A model generated the notes under the pieces. It searched no databases and was not told the origin of the DNA. It saw only the letters and a program-made list of their open reading frames with translations. Shown here piece by piece: positions 1-9,205 of a stretch of DNA of 57,701 bases. The position numbers and the translations under genes were made by a program. How positions within the stretch are numbered: the first letter of the stretch is position 1; every line of letters starts with the position of its first letter. Location of the stretch: assembly GCA_036675035.1 (NCBI GenBank), contig JAKFFO010000227.1, positions 1 through 57,701 on the forward strand. The letters are read 5' to 3'. The stretch comes from MESE01 sp036675035 (GTDB taxonomy: Bacteria; Pseudomonadota; Gammaproteobacteria; Burkholderiales; Burkholderiaceae_D).

Positions 1-635
1 AATGCCAGTAATGCGGCCTGAGTTACGGCTCGATAGCCGGCAGTAGAACGCTGCAGGCCGGGCACATCCTTGGCACGCAGCAAAACAGTCAATGCCGCCT
101 CATCCCTTTTGGCTTCCGGATCGTTTGCCAGGATGGCACGCAATACGCCCACGTGCGATAAATCCAGGCGTACCTGCGTAAAGCCGGCCAACGCCAATGA
201 AGCCAGCGCAAGCTCCTGTATTTCCGCATCCGCTTCCAGGCCCGCATGGCCGTAAATCTCGGCGCCGATCTGCAATGGCTCCCGGGTTGCGTGCAGTCCG
301 GACGGTCTTGTATGCAGCACACTGCCCGCATAGCACAGCCGGGTAACCGATGCGCGATTCAACAGATGCGCGTCAATGCGTGCTACCTGAGTCGTCATAT
401 CGGCGCGCATACCCATCGTGCGACCGGACAATTGATCGACCAGCTTGAACATGCGCAGATCGATATCGGGTCCCGCCGAGGTCAACGATTCCACATATTC
501 CAGCAGCGGCGGCATCACAAGCTCGTAGCCGTAGAGGCGGAAATTATCCAGGATGGAACGGCGCAGCTCTTCGATCTTGCGTGCTTCCGAAGGCAAGACG
601 TCGGCGATATTTTCAGGGAGAAGCCAATTTGGCAT
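1..635 (-). CDS. hisZ: ATP phosphoribosyltransferase regulatory subunit HisZ (C-terminus beyond the window)
   Basis: HisZ is a catalytically inactive paralogue of histidyl-tRNA synthetase that pairs with short-form HisG in the first step of histidine synthesis. Read on the minus strand from the ATG at 635, about 211 residues are visible. They begin MPNWLLPENIADVLPSEA and contain class II synthetase-like stretches such as MPPLLEYVESL and DQLSGRTMGMRAD. The gene runs off the left edge, so the C-terminus is not seen. It follows hflC by about 220 bases. The order hfq-hflX-hflK-hflC-hisZ is usual in Burkholderiales, where purA often comes next. The ribosome binding site is weak, but the N-terminus matches the family well. 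Confidence 0.93.
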   Translation of the reverse strand, partial: MPNWLLPENIADVLPSEARKIEELRRSILDNFRLYGYELVMPPLLEYVESLTSAGPDIDLRMFKLVDQLSGRTMGMRADMTTQVARIDAHLLNRASVTRLCYAGSVLHTRPSGLHATREPLQIGAEIYGHAGLEADAEIQELALASLALAGFTQVRLDLSHVGVLRAILANDPEAKRDEAALTVLLRAKDVPGLQRSTAGYRAVTQAALLA

Positions 636-857
636 ACAGGGACCGGATTGCGTCAAAAAGGAATTGGACAGGCACAACAAGTAGCGCAACAGGTCGCCCA
701 CTATGGGACGCTGCGATCATTTCATTGCGGCACTCGTAAAAAATTCAGGTAATGCGATCAACCATCGCGCATTCCCGATCCGCACGAGAACTCCGTCCAT
801 TGGATTGCCTACATATTCAATGACCCGCGGCATAAGTGCGGTTTTCATGCGTTCGCA

Positions 858-1742
858 TCATTTGCTTCCGGCGGCAGATCCACTGTTCTTGAAATATTTA
901 AAGAACTCGGAATTGGGATCGATCACCAGCATATCGGTACGATCCTTGAAGCTCTTGCGATACGCTTCCAGGCTGCGATAAAACTTGAAAAATTCAGGAT
1001 TCTGACCAAACGCCTGCGCATATGTCCGCGATGCCTTGGCATCGCCATCACCACGGATTATTTCCGCATCGCGATACGCCTCGGCAAGAATCACGGTTCG
1101 CTGGCGATCGGCGTCCGCACGAATCTTTTCCGACTCTGCAAAACCGGTTGAACGCAACTCATTGGCGACACGAGCCCGCTCCGATTTCATTCGCTCGTAT
1201 ACCGACGCATTGATCTGGTCGACGTAATCCACGCGCTTCAAGCGTACATCGATGATATCGACGCCAATTTGCTTGGCTTCTGCCGACACTTTCTTGTTGA
1301 CCGATTCCATTACAGCGCCACGCTCGCCGGAAATCACCTCCCGCACGGTTCGCTTGGTAATCTCTTCGTTCAGCGCCGCTTTGACTATTTGCGCCATTCG
1401 ATCCTGCATGCGACGTTCGTCGCCGCCAAAGCTGACGAAGAAAAGCCGCGGCTCCGATATTTTCCATTTCACGTAAGCGTCGACCAGGATATTTTTTTTC
1501 TCCGCCGTAATGAAACGGTCGGCGTCAGGCGTATCCAACGTTAGAATCCGCTTGTCCATGAAAATCACGTTCTGGAACGGCGGCGGCAGCTTGAAATGCA
1601 GGCCGGGCTCGCTGATCACTTTTTTGACTTCGCCGAGCGCAAATACCACCGCATACTGACGCTGGTCCACCAGGAACAAGGTTGACGACAGTATCAAAAG
1701 GCCGATTATCGCGGCAATCGAATAGGAAACCAGACGATTCAT
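858..1742 (-). CDS. hflC: HflC, SPFH-domain modulator of the FtsH protease
   Basis: HflC and HflK form a large SPFH-domain complex around the membrane protease FtsH and modulate its degradation of membrane proteins. The 294-residue protein has one N-terminal membrane segment (about residues 6-24), then the SPFH domain and a long helical, coiled-coil-prone stretch. It ends in the pattern VIDPNSEFFKYF typical of HflC. The ATG at 1742 overlaps the hflK stop by one base (TAATG), so the two are very likely translationally coupled. The length is normal and nothing is broken. Confidence 0.96.
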   Translation of the reverse strand: MNRLVSYSIAAIIGLLILSSTLFLVDQRQYAVVFALGEVKKVISEPGLHFKLPPPFQNVIFMDKRILTLDTPDADRFITAEKKNILVDAYVKWKISEPRLFFVSFGGDERRMQDRMAQIVKAALNEEITKRTVREVISGERGAVMESVNKKVSAEAKQIGVDIIDVRLKRVDYVDQINASVYERMKSERARVANELRSTGFAESEKIRADADRQRTVILAEAYRDAEIIRGDGDAKASRTYAQAFGQNPEFFKFYRSLEAYRKSFKDRTDMLVIDPNSEFFKYFKNSGSAAGSK

Positions 1743-3040
1743 TATCTTGTCTCCCGTTCACGCGACTCACGGCTATCGCGTGTTCGAATATCTTGCGGAC
1801 GTTGCGCATCCAGCGACTGCGATGAGGTATCCGTGGCCGGTCCAGCCACGGTATTTCCGGAAGGCGTGGTTCTGGCTGCACCCGATTCTCCGGCTCCGGT
1901 TTGAGAAATCAGTTTATCCAAAGGGAGATAGATCAAGTTGTTTCCGCTTTTCGTGTCGACCATGACTTTGGTCGTGTTTGCAAAAATCTGCTGCATGGTA
2001 TCCAGATAAAGGCGGTCGCGTGTAACGCCCGGCGCCTTTTGATACTCGGCCATCACCTGCTTGAATCGCGACGCATCACCCTCGGCACTGGCCGTTACCC
2101 GGGAACGATATGCCTCCGACTCTTGCATCAACCTTGCCGCGGCACCGCGTGCCTTCGGTATCACTTCGTTCGCGTATGCCTGACCTTCGTTCTTCTGGCG
2201 CTCACGGTCCTGCCCCGCCCTGACGGCGTCATCGAAAGCCGCCTGCACCTGTTCCGGCGGTTGAACACCCTGCATTGTGACTGTACTGATCTGGGCACCA
2301 GAATTATAGCTATCGAGAATTTTTTGCATCAGCTCACTGGTATCGAAAGCGACCTTCTCGCGTCCTTCGTATAGCACGAAATCCATTTTGTTTTTGCCCA
2401 CTATTTCACGCATAGCCGTTTCAGCCACTTGCTTTACCATTTCTTCCTGATTGCGATTATTAAAGACCCAGTCCGCAGCACTCTTCAGCCGATACTGCAC
2501 GGCGAACTGGATATCGATGATATTTTCGTCTTCGGTCAGCATCAGCGACTCTTTCGGTTGCTTGTTTCTGATATTGCCGCGATAGCCGACCTCGACGGTG
2601 CGAACCGCAGATACGTTCACCTTCTCGTGGCTTTGAATCGGATACGGCCAGCGCCAATTGAAACCAGCAGGCGTCGAATGGCTGTATTTTCCAAAGGTCA
2701 TGACCACGCCGGTCTGTCCTTCCTGCACGATAAAGAAACCGCTCACCAGCCACAGGAAAAGTACCACGATCGCAACCAGACCGGCGCCAATGCCGGCGCC
2801 TTTCATGTCGGGCGTGAATCCGCCACCGCCGGAATCTCCGCCGCCACCGTTCTTGTTGCCAAACAGGCGATTCAGGCGCTGATTGAAATCACGCCACAGC
2901 TGATCAAGATCCGGCGGACCATCATTCGGCCTCCTGCCATCCTGGTTCTGGGGCTGGTCATCGTTTTGCGAACCGCGTCCCCAACGGGGATCGTTCAAGG
3001 AAAATTTCAAACCGAATTTTTTAATCAGGGAAGCAAGCAT
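1742..3040 (-). CDS. hflK: HflK, SPFH-domain partner of HflC
   Basis: HflK is the partner of HflC in the FtsH-modulating membrane complex. From the ATG at 3040 the protein has 432 residues. An N-terminal segment rich in Asn, Gln, Pro and Gly precedes one membrane helix at about residues 82-104, followed by the SPFH domain and a charged, Arg-rich tail. The motif SLNDPRWG near the N-terminus is typical of HflK. An upstream in-frame TTG at 3058 would add six residues, but the ATG fits the family better. It lies 50 bases after hflX in one operon. Confidence 0.95.
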   Translation of the reverse strand: MLASLIKKFGLKFSLNDPRWGRGSQNDDQPQNQDGRRPNDGPPDLDQLWRDFNQRLNRLFGNKNGGGGDSGGGGFTPDMKGAGIGAGLVAIVVLFLWLVSGFFIVQEGQTGVVMTFGKYSHSTPAGFNWRWPYPIQSHEKVNVSAVRTVEVGYRGNIRNKQPKESLMLTEDENIIDIQFAVQYRLKSAADWVFNNRNQEEMVKQVAETAMREIVGKNKMDFVLYEGREKVAFDTSELMQKILDSYNSGAQISTVTMQGVQPPEQVQAAFDDAVRAGQDRERQKNEGQAYANEVIPKARGAAARLMQESEAYRSRVTASAEGDASRFKQVMAEYQKAPGVTRDRLYLDTMQQIFANTTKVMVDTKSGNNLIYLPLDKLISQTGAGESGAARTTPSGNTVAGPATDTSSQSLDAQRPQDIRTRDSRESRERETR

Positions 3041-3090
3041 TCTGTCGCGATCCGGCAAAAGAGAAGTAAGTTGGAATGCTAATCGGGGTT

Positions 3091-4224
3091 TTAATCGGGA
3101 TTCGCAGACTGCGCGCTGCCCGAGCCGTCAAGTGGCATGCGCTCGCCAGAATCAGTCCCGTACGCCATTGCATATTCCGCTATGGACTGCCGAAGCAAAT
3201 CCAAACCGTCGCCGGTCTGGGCACTAATAAAAACCCGTCGAATTTTATCATACTCATCACGCTCCACCGCAGGGTCGAGATCAGCCGCGTCAATCTTGTT
3301 CCAAATCAGAATTTGCGGAATATGATCTGCGCCGATCTCCTTCAGTACCAGGTTGACCTGCTCGACCTGTTCCATGCGCACCGGGCTGGCCGCATCAACC
3401 ACATGCAAGAGCAAATCCGCATGAATCGTTTCTTCCAGCGTAGCTCGGAATGCCGCGACCAGCTGGTGCGGCAGCTCCCGTATAAAGCCCACCGTGTCGG
3501 AAATCACGATACTTCCGGCCTCACCCAGATAGAGCCGGCGGGAAGTCGTATCCAAGGTGGCGAACAACTGATCGGCAGCGTATGCCTGGGCCTTGGTCAG
3601 CGAATTGAATAGCGTTGATTTTCCCGCATTGGTGTAACCGACCAGCGACACCGAAAAAGTATGACTGCGATTTCGTGCCCGCCGCTGCGTTATCCGCTGG
3701 CGCTGCAGCTTCTCCAGCTTGGCGCGCAATGCCTTGACCCGATCACCCAGCAAACGCCGATCGGTTTCCAGCTGCGTCTCACCTGGTCCGCGCAAGCCGA
3801 TACCACCTTTCTGGCGTTCCAGATGGGTCCACCCGCGGATCAGTCGAGTGGCCAGATGCTGCAGCTGCGCAAGCTCAACCTGAATTTTCCCTTCATGGCT
3901 TTTTGCGCGTTGGGCAAAAATGTCCAGTATCAGACTGGTCCGATCGATTACGCGTAGTCCCAGATGCCGTTCCAGGTTCCGTTGCTGCGCAGGCGACAAT
4001 GCGTGATTGAAAATGATGATATCGGCTTGATGATCCGTGGCGGCACGCGCGATTTCATCGGCTTTGCCGGAGCCTACGAACAAGGCGGCGTCGGGACTCG
4101 TCCTCTTGCCGGCAATCGTGGCAATCGGCATCGCTCCGGCAGATTTGGCAAGAAGGGAAAGTTCGGCAAGACCGGCATCAAAATCACCTTTGCCGAAATC
4201 GACGCCAACTAATGCAGCACGCAT
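3091..4224 (-). CDS. hflX: GTPase HflX
   Basis: HflX is a ribosome-associated GTPase that splits stalled 70S ribosomes, notably after heat stress. The 377-residue protein has the glycine-rich N-terminal HflX domain, including GPGETQLETDRR at about 146-157. The G domain has G1 GYTNAGKST (196-204), the DTVG switch (243-246) and NKID (309-312). It lies 38 bases after hfq. The ATG at 4224 is the only plausible start, because an ATG further upstream runs quickly into a stop. Co-location with hfq and hflKC matches many proteobacteria. Confidence 0.96.
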   Translation of the reverse strand: MRAALVGVDFGKGDFDAGLAELSLLAKSAGAMPIATIAGKRTSPDAALFVGSGKADEIARAATDHQADIIIFNHALSPAQQRNLERHLGLRVIDRTSLILDIFAQRAKSHEGKIQVELAQLQHLATRLIRGWTHLERQKGGIGLRGPGETQLETDRRLLGDRVKALRAKLEKLQRQRITQRRARNRSHTFSVSLVGYTNAGKSTLFNSLTKAQAYAADQLFATLDTTSRRLYLGEAGSIVISDTVGFIRELPHQLVAAFRATLEETIHADLLLHVVDAASPVRMEQVEQVNLVLKEIGADHIPQILIWNKIDAADLDPAVERDEYDKIRRVFISAQTGDGLDLLRQSIAEYAMAYGTDSGERMPLDGSGSAQSANPD

Positions 4225-4262
4225 ACTAAGCTCGGTGCATCAGGTTAGGCGTCCATAAAGCG

Positions 4263-4499
4263 TTACTCTGTTTCGGATTCAAGGTTCAGGCTGACCGCGC
4301 GAGCTGGTACCACGGTGGAAATGGCATGCTTGTAGACCATTTGCGTCACGGTATTTCGCAAAAGAACCACATATTGATCGAACGACTCAATATGACCTTG
4401 GAGCTTGATTCCGTTGACCAGATAAATCGAAACAGGGACGTGCTCTTTGCGTAAGGCATTGAGGAAGGGGTCTTGTAACAATTGCCCTTTATTGCTCAT
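4263..4499 (-). CDS. hfq: RNA chaperone Hfq
   Basis: Hfq is the hexameric Sm-like RNA chaperone that pairs small RNAs with mRNAs. The 78-residue protein holds the whole Sm fold: the N-terminal GQLLQDPFLNALRKE, Sm1 with FDQYVVLL, and Sm2 with VYKHAIST. Its C-terminal tail is short, as in many betaproteobacteria. The ATG at 4499 follows a GGAG ribosome binding site by seven bases. Hfq is relevant to the candidate small RNA near the right end of this window. Confidence 0.98.
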   Translation of the reverse strand: MSNKGQLLQDPFLNALRKEHVPVSIYLVNGIKLQGHIESFDQYVVLLRNTVTQMVYKHAISTVVPARAVSLNLESETE

Positions 4500-4626
4500 G
4501 GAAGCTCCATTGTGTTGTTGTGATTAGGAGTTGGAGACATTTGGATCGAATTCAAGTGCCTCCGAAAATGGTGTACGACAAATGTAATTCATTTTGGCGT
4601 CCGGTGCCAACGTGCGTACCCGCAAA

Positions 4627-5970
4627 TTATTTCTCGCCTTTGGAAAACGGATTTTTACCAGAGCGCAACTCTATACGTAATGGAGTCCCCAGCAGGGAAA
4701 AAGTTTCGCGGAAATGGCTCTCAAGGTAGCGCTTGTAATTCGCGTCGATCGCGTCCAGCGCATTGCCGTGGATAACAATAATGGGAGGGTTCTGGCCTCC
4801 CTGGTGTGCATATCGCAGCTTGGGCCTGATCGAACCTTTGCGCCGCGGCTGTTGATGCTCGACCGCCTCGATCAATGCACGGGTAAGTTTTGGCGTCGAC
4901 AAATCGGTCATCGCTGCAGCATAAGCTGCGTTGACCGATTTCATGAGCGGGCCGATTCCGGTCGATTTAATCGCAGAAATATAATGGAACTTGGCAAAGG
5001 ACAGGAAACTCAGCTTGCGCTCGATATCCATTTTGATCTCATCGCGGCGATCGCTGGTCAAACCATCCCATTTGTTGACGCCCACAACCAGGGCGCGGCC
5101 GGTTTCAAGCACGAATCCGGCAATATGCGCATCCTGCTCCGAAATGTCTTGCTGTGCATCAAGCAGCAACAGAACTACATTCGCTTCGGATACCGACTGC
5201 AGGGTTTTTACCACTGAAAATTTTTCGATGGCTTCAAACACTTTGCCGCGCCGGCGTATTCCCGCCGTATCGATCAAGGTATAGTGCTTGCCCTCGCGCT
5301 CAAAAGGAATCTCAATCGAATCGCGCGTGGTGCCAGGCATATCGAACGCGATTACTCGTTCTTCGCCGAGCAGCGTATTTACCAGCGTCGATTTTCCGAC
5401 GTTGGGGCGACCTACGATCGCGATCTTGATTCCGCGCTCGATGTCCTCGGGCGTCTCTTCCTGGTCCGGCCTTTGGGTCAGCGCAATGTCCAGCGCCTCT
5501 TCCACCAGATCCGTCACGCCGTCGCCGTGCGCGGCGGAAATCACATAGGGGTCACCCAAGCCAAGTTCATAGAAATCGGCCGCAACCGCGGTGTATTTCA
5601 TGCCTTCGGATTTATTAACCACAAGCATCACGGAGCGGCCGGACTTGCGCAGGAAATCGGTGATGGTTTTATCGTGCGGCGTCAGTCCTTGCCGGCCGTC
5701 CACGATAAAAACAACCACATCCGCTTCTGCAACGGCCTGCTTCGTCTGCTTGGCCATTTCATGCATGATGCCTTCTTTGGCAACCGGTTCGAATCCACCC
5801 GTATCGATCACCAGGAACGGGCGCTCGCCGACCCGCCCTTCGCCATAATGACGGTCGCGCGTCAAACCAGGCAGATCGGCTACCAACGCGTCGCGAGAGC
5901 GCGTCAACCGATTGAACAGCGTGGATTTTCCGACATTCGGTCGGCCGACAAGAGCAATAACCGGTTTCAT
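4627..5970 (-). CDS. der: ribosome biogenesis GTPase Der
   Basis: Der (EngA) is an essential double-domain GTPase needed for 50S subunit maturation. The 447-residue protein has two tandem G domains, each with GRPNVGKS (residues 9-16 and 187-194), and a C-terminal KH-like domain. The first domain has NKSE in place of NKxD, a variation I regard as ordinary for this family. The start is placed at the ATG at 5970. An in-frame TTG at 5991 would overlap bamB and does not match the conserved N-terminus MKPVIALVGRPN. It sits seven bases after the bamB stop, the usual neighbour. Confidence 0.96.
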   Translation of the reverse strand: MKPVIALVGRPNVGKSTLFNRLTRSRDALVADLPGLTRDRHYGEGRVGERPFLVIDTGGFEPVAKEGIMHEMAKQTKQAVAEADVVVFIVDGRQGLTPHDKTITDFLRKSGRSVMLVVNKSEGMKYTAVAADFYELGLGDPYVISAAHGDGVTDLVEEALDIALTQRPDQEETPEDIERGIKIAIVGRPNVGKSTLVNTLLGEERVIAFDMPGTTRDSIEIPFEREGKHYTLIDTAGIRRRGKVFEAIEKFSVVKTLQSVSEANVVLLLLDAQQDISEQDAHIAGFVLETGRALVVGVNKWDGLTSDRRDEIKMDIERKLSFLSFAKFHYISAIKSTGIGPLMKSVNAAYAAAMTDLSTPKLTRALIEAVEHQQPRRKGSIRPKLRYAHQGGQNPPIIVIHGNALDAIDANYKRYLESHFRETFSLLGTPLRIELRSGKNPFSKGEK

Positions 5971-5977
5971 CGATACA

Positions 5978-7135
5978 CTAGTCTGCGGCAAAGGCAGTCA
6001 CGGTCCCCGCTTGAGTCTGGATAATCAAATTGGAACCGGAGATCACAGGCGCGGCAACAATCCGGCTACCGTCGGTACCGGAGCGCGCAATGAAGGATCC
6101 GTCTTCGCGCGACAGAAAATGAATGTATCCCTGATTGTCGCCGACAACTGCTGCGCGCCCAAACGAAACCGGTGCCGACAAACCGCGATTTGCCAGCTTG
6201 TTGTTGCGCCAGACGCTGGCTCCGGTGTCCAGCGTAAACGCATTCACTACGCCGTGCTCATCCGCGCCGAATACGAAACGCTCGTCCGCACCAACCCCCA
6301 CCGTGCTGGAAAAATCCTTTGCCCAGCGCGCGGCGCCGGTAATCGCATCCACGCAACCGATTCGCCCCTGGTACGCCACCGCGCATACGCTGCGCCCTTG
6401 CACGACCGGAGAGCCCGACACGTCGGCAACACGTTCAAGCTCAGTCGCTCCACGTGGGTCGCCGACCGCGACTTCCCAGATTGGAGCGCCGTTGGACAGC
6501 GTCAAGGCCAACAGTCGCCCACCAGGCATTGCCACAAAAGCGCTTGATCCGGAAATAACGATTCCTGGCGCTGCACGCAAGGTCAATGGCGGCGCGGTGC
6601 GCTGCACGGCCCAGCGACGCGCACCGGATTCAGCGTCAAATGCGGCGATCCGATTGTCCAGGCTGCGCACGATAACCAAGCCTTGACCGACCGCAGGCGC
6701 GGATAGGACTTCGCTGGACGCTTGCGCTTTCCAGCGCAATTTTCCATCCGCGCCAAAAGCAAGTATCTGCCCTTCTTCGCCGACTACCGCAACAGTGCTG
6801 CCGTCGCTTCCGACGCCGGCAGTCAATGGCATGCCGGCATCGATACGCCAAATCGTGCGGCCGGTCGCCGCGTCCAGGCGCGTAATGGCTCCGTTCGCGG
6901 CCGCAGCAAAAATGCTATCGCTCGCACTGGCCGGCGAAAAAGCATATGTGCCCGCGCCGCCGATCGATGACGACCATATGTTGCGGACCGTCAGCGTCGG
7001 TTTGAAATCCACCAGTTCGGCAGGAGGATTTCGTGCTGGATTTTTGCTGGCGAATGGGTTCAGTGCGGATAATGTGGAACATCCCGTTAGCGCTGCGAGC
7101 ATTCCCAGGCATGCGAGATTGGTTGCAATACGCAT
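5978..7135 (-). CDS. bamB: BamB, outer membrane assembly lipoprotein
   Basis: BamB is the beta-propeller lipoprotein of the BAM complex, which folds outer membrane proteins. The 385-residue protein starts with a lipoprotein signal ending in LTGC (Cys at about residue 19). It continues as repeated PQQ-type blades with motifs such as LDAATGRTIW and FDAESGARRW. The ATG at 7135 follows a purine-rich AAGGA. It lies between yfgM and der, the conserved order hisS-yfgM-bamB-der. Confidence 0.95.
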   Translation of the reverse strand: MRIATNLACLGMLAALTGCSTLSALNPFASKNPARNPPAELVDFKPTLTVRNIWSSSIGGAGTYAFSPASASDSIFAAAANGAITRLDAATGRTIWRIDAGMPLTAGVGSDGSTVAVVGEEGQILAFGADGKLRWKAQASSEVLSAPAVGQGLVIVRSLDNRIAAFDAESGARRWAVQRTAPPLTLRAAPGIVISGSSAFVAMPGGRLLALTLSNGAPIWEVAVGDPRGATELERVADVSGSPVVQGRSVCAVAYQGRIGCVDAITGAARWAKDFSSTVGVGADERFVFGADEHGVVNAFTLDTGASVWRNNKLANRGLSAPVSFGRAAVVGDNQGYIHFLSREDGSFIARSGTDGSRIVAAPVISGSNLIIQTQAGTVTAFAAD

Positions 7136-7159
7136 TTTTTTCCTTTGGTGCTTTGGTGA

Positions 7160-7810
7160 TCAGGCTGCCGCTTTGGCGGGAGCGCCGCCGATGGCATCCA
7201 GCTTCAACTGAATCAGCTGGCGGCCCGGATTTTTTTTATCGGTATTCTCAAGCGCCGTTTGATAGGCCGCGCGGGCCGCATCTACTTTTTGCTGAGCGAT
7301 CAGGACATCGCCCTTGCGATCGGCGACGATACCAGTAAACGCTGCCGGGAAGTCACTCGAAAGCAGCTTCAGGCTTTCATCGAAAGCTTTTTCGTCCAGC
7401 AGGATTCCTGCGAGCCGGATTTTCGCGATGGATTTGTATTCTTCATCGCGCCCGTGTTCGATTGTCCATTGCAATTGGGCCTTCGCCGATTTCAGGTCAC
7501 CAGCATCGAACGCGGTTTTGGCAGCCGCCAGGCTGCTCATCTGGGCATAGGCGGTTGCTCCGAATTTGTCCTGCATGTCGGCCGCGGCCCGCTGCACCTT
7601 CGCCTGATCTTTCGCCGCCACGGCCTTTTGCAATTCTTCATACAACAGGGATGCCTGCACTGCCTGGTTGCGCTGATAATAATTCCAGCCGGCCCAGCCC
7701 GCGTAGGCGCCCAACGCGATGATGAGCACCCATGTCACCATATTGCCGTTCTGCTTCCACCAAGCCTTGAGCGTGTCCAGCTGTTCTTGTTCGTCGTGAT
7801 CGTATGCCAT
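7160..7810 (-). CDS. yfgM: YfgM-like membrane-anchored TPR protein
   Basis: YfgM-family proteins are ancillary partners of the SecYEG translocon and hand exported proteins to periplasmic chaperones. The 216-residue protein has a short cytoplasmic N-terminus, one membrane helix at about 24-44 (MVTWVLIIALGAYAGWAGW) and a periplasmic helical-repeat domain (DUF2133/TPR-like). It lies 12 bases after hisS and 24 bases before bamB, as expected. The assignment rests on topology and gene order. Confidence 0.9.
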   Translation of the reverse strand: MAYDHDEQEQLDTLKAWWKQNGNMVTWVLIIALGAYAGWAGWNYYQRNQAVQASLLYEELQKAVAAKDQAKVQRAAADMQDKFGATAYAQMSSLAAAKTAFDAGDLKSAKAQLQWTIEHGRDEEYKSIAKIRLAGILLDEKAFDESLKLLSSDFPAAFTGIVADRKGDVLIAQQKVDAARAAYQTALENTDKKNPGRQLIQLKLDAIGGAPAKAAA

Positions 7811-7822
7811 GATGGTCTAGTG

Positions 7823-9172
7823 TTAGTGATGATAATGAATATGTTCGGAATGATCGTGGTCGTCGCCTCCGACGATCTGGTCTACCAGATATCCGGGAAT
7901 TTCAGCGAACGCGACCGCCGCCTGGCTATTTTCACCGTCGGTGGAGCGCAATGCCTTGATGCTTGCCGACCCACTTGCGACCTCGTCTTCGCCCAGGATG
8001 ACGGCATAAGCTGCACCGCTGGCATCCGCTCGCTTCATCTGCGACTTGAAGCTGCCGCCGCTTCCGGCCGATGCGCAATGTAGCACAACATCGAGCCCTG
8101 CATCGCGCAATCTTTCTCCGATCACGAAGGCTTGCGCCTGCGCAGCATCGCCCTGATGCACGATGTACACGTCGCATTGATTCGGTGTGAATTGTTCGCC
8201 GCTCGCTTTCATCAGCTCCAGCAACCGTTCGACGCCCATCGCGAAGCCGCAGGCGGGCGTAGCCTTGCCGCCGAACATTTCGATCAGTGGATCGTAACGA
8301 CCACCGCCGCATACCGTTCCCTGCGAGCCGAGTTGATCGGTAACCCATTCGAAGACGGTGCGGTTGTAATAGTCCATGCCGCGCACCAGACGCGGATTGA
8401 TCGTAAATGGAATGCTGTTGTTGCGAAGAATGGTTTGCAATCCGTCGAAATGTGCCAGCGATTCCTCGCCCAGGTAGTCGAGCAGCTTCGGTGCACCGTT
8501 AACCATCTCTTGCATGGTCGGATTTTTCGTATCCAGAATCCGTAACGGATTGGAATGCAGGCGCCGCTGGGCATCCGCGTCAAGCAGCGCCTGGTGCTGC
8601 TCGAAGTAAGCCACGAGGTCGGTACGGTGACGGCTGCGTTCGTCAGCATTGCCGATCGAGTTCAGTTCCAGCCTTATATTTTCCAGGCCAAGGTCGTCCC
8701 ACAGGCGCTGACACAGCATGATCAGTTCTGCATCGATGTCCGGCCCGGTGAAACCGATCGCTTCCGCGCCGATTTGATGAAACTGGCGATATCGGCCGCG
8801 CTGCGGCCTCTCATGACGGAACATCGGACCGGCATACCACAAACGTTTCGGCCCGTCGTAAGTGAGATTATGTTCGAGCACGGCACGCACCACCCCGGCC
8901 GTACTTTCCGGCCTCAATGTCAACTGATCACCGTTCATCGAATCGGTGAAGGAATACATTTCCTTCTCCACGATATCGGTGACCTGCCCCAGGCCTCGGG
9001 CAAACACCGCTGTAGGCTCAACGATCGGCGTACGAATCTGTTGATATCCATAGCTTTTCAGGACCGTCTGAACAGTATTTTCAAACAACTCCCATAGCGG
9101 AGCATCGGCGGGAAGAATATCGTTCATTCCTTTCACGCCGGTGATTTTTTCTGATTTTTTGTTTTCTGACAT
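7823..9172 (-). CDS. hisS: histidyl-tRNA synthetase with a histidine-rich C-terminal tail
   Basis: HisRS charges tRNA-His. From the ATG at 9172 the protein has 449 residues. Motif 2 (FRHERPQRGRYRQF) is at about 118-131, the histidine-specific segment LVRGMDYYNRT at 262-272, and motif 3 (FAMGVERL) at 310-317, followed by the C-terminal anticodon-binding domain. A longer form could start at a TTG at 9193, but the Shine-Dalgarno-like AGGAAG then touches the start codon. The last 13 residues, DDHDHSEHIHYHH, hold six histidines. I do not regard such a tail as part of the conserved HisRS fold. Confidence 0.95.
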   Translation of the reverse strand: MSENKKSEKITGVKGMNDILPADAPLWELFENTVQTVLKSYGYQQIRTPIVEPTAVFARGLGQVTDIVEKEMYSFTDSMNGDQLTLRPESTAGVVRAVLEHNLTYDGPKRLWYAGPMFRHERPQRGRYRQFHQIGAEAIGFTGPDIDAELIMLCQRLWDDLGLENIRLELNSIGNADERSRHRTDLVAYFEQHQALLDADAQRRLHSNPLRILDTKNPTMQEMVNGAPKLLDYLGEESLAHFDGLQTILRNNSIPFTINPRLVRGMDYYNRTVFEWVTDQLGSQGTVCGGGRYDPLIEMFGGKATPACGFAMGVERLLELMKASGEQFTPNQCDVYIVHQGDAAQAQAFVIGERLRDAGLDVVLHCASAGSGGSFKSQMKRADASGAAYAVILGEDEVASGSASIKALRSTDGENSQAAVAFAEIPGYLVDQIVGGDDHDHSEHIHYHH

Positions 9173-9205
9173 TTTTTGACTGCGTGATTGCAACTTCCTG
9201 CCCGA

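Noticed and set aside
717..848. 43-codon minus-strand frame between hflC and hisZ, where a DUF2065 gene often lies
   Set aside because: The translation has no membrane helix of the DUF2065 type and a poor ribosome binding site, so I see no supportable gene in 636-857.
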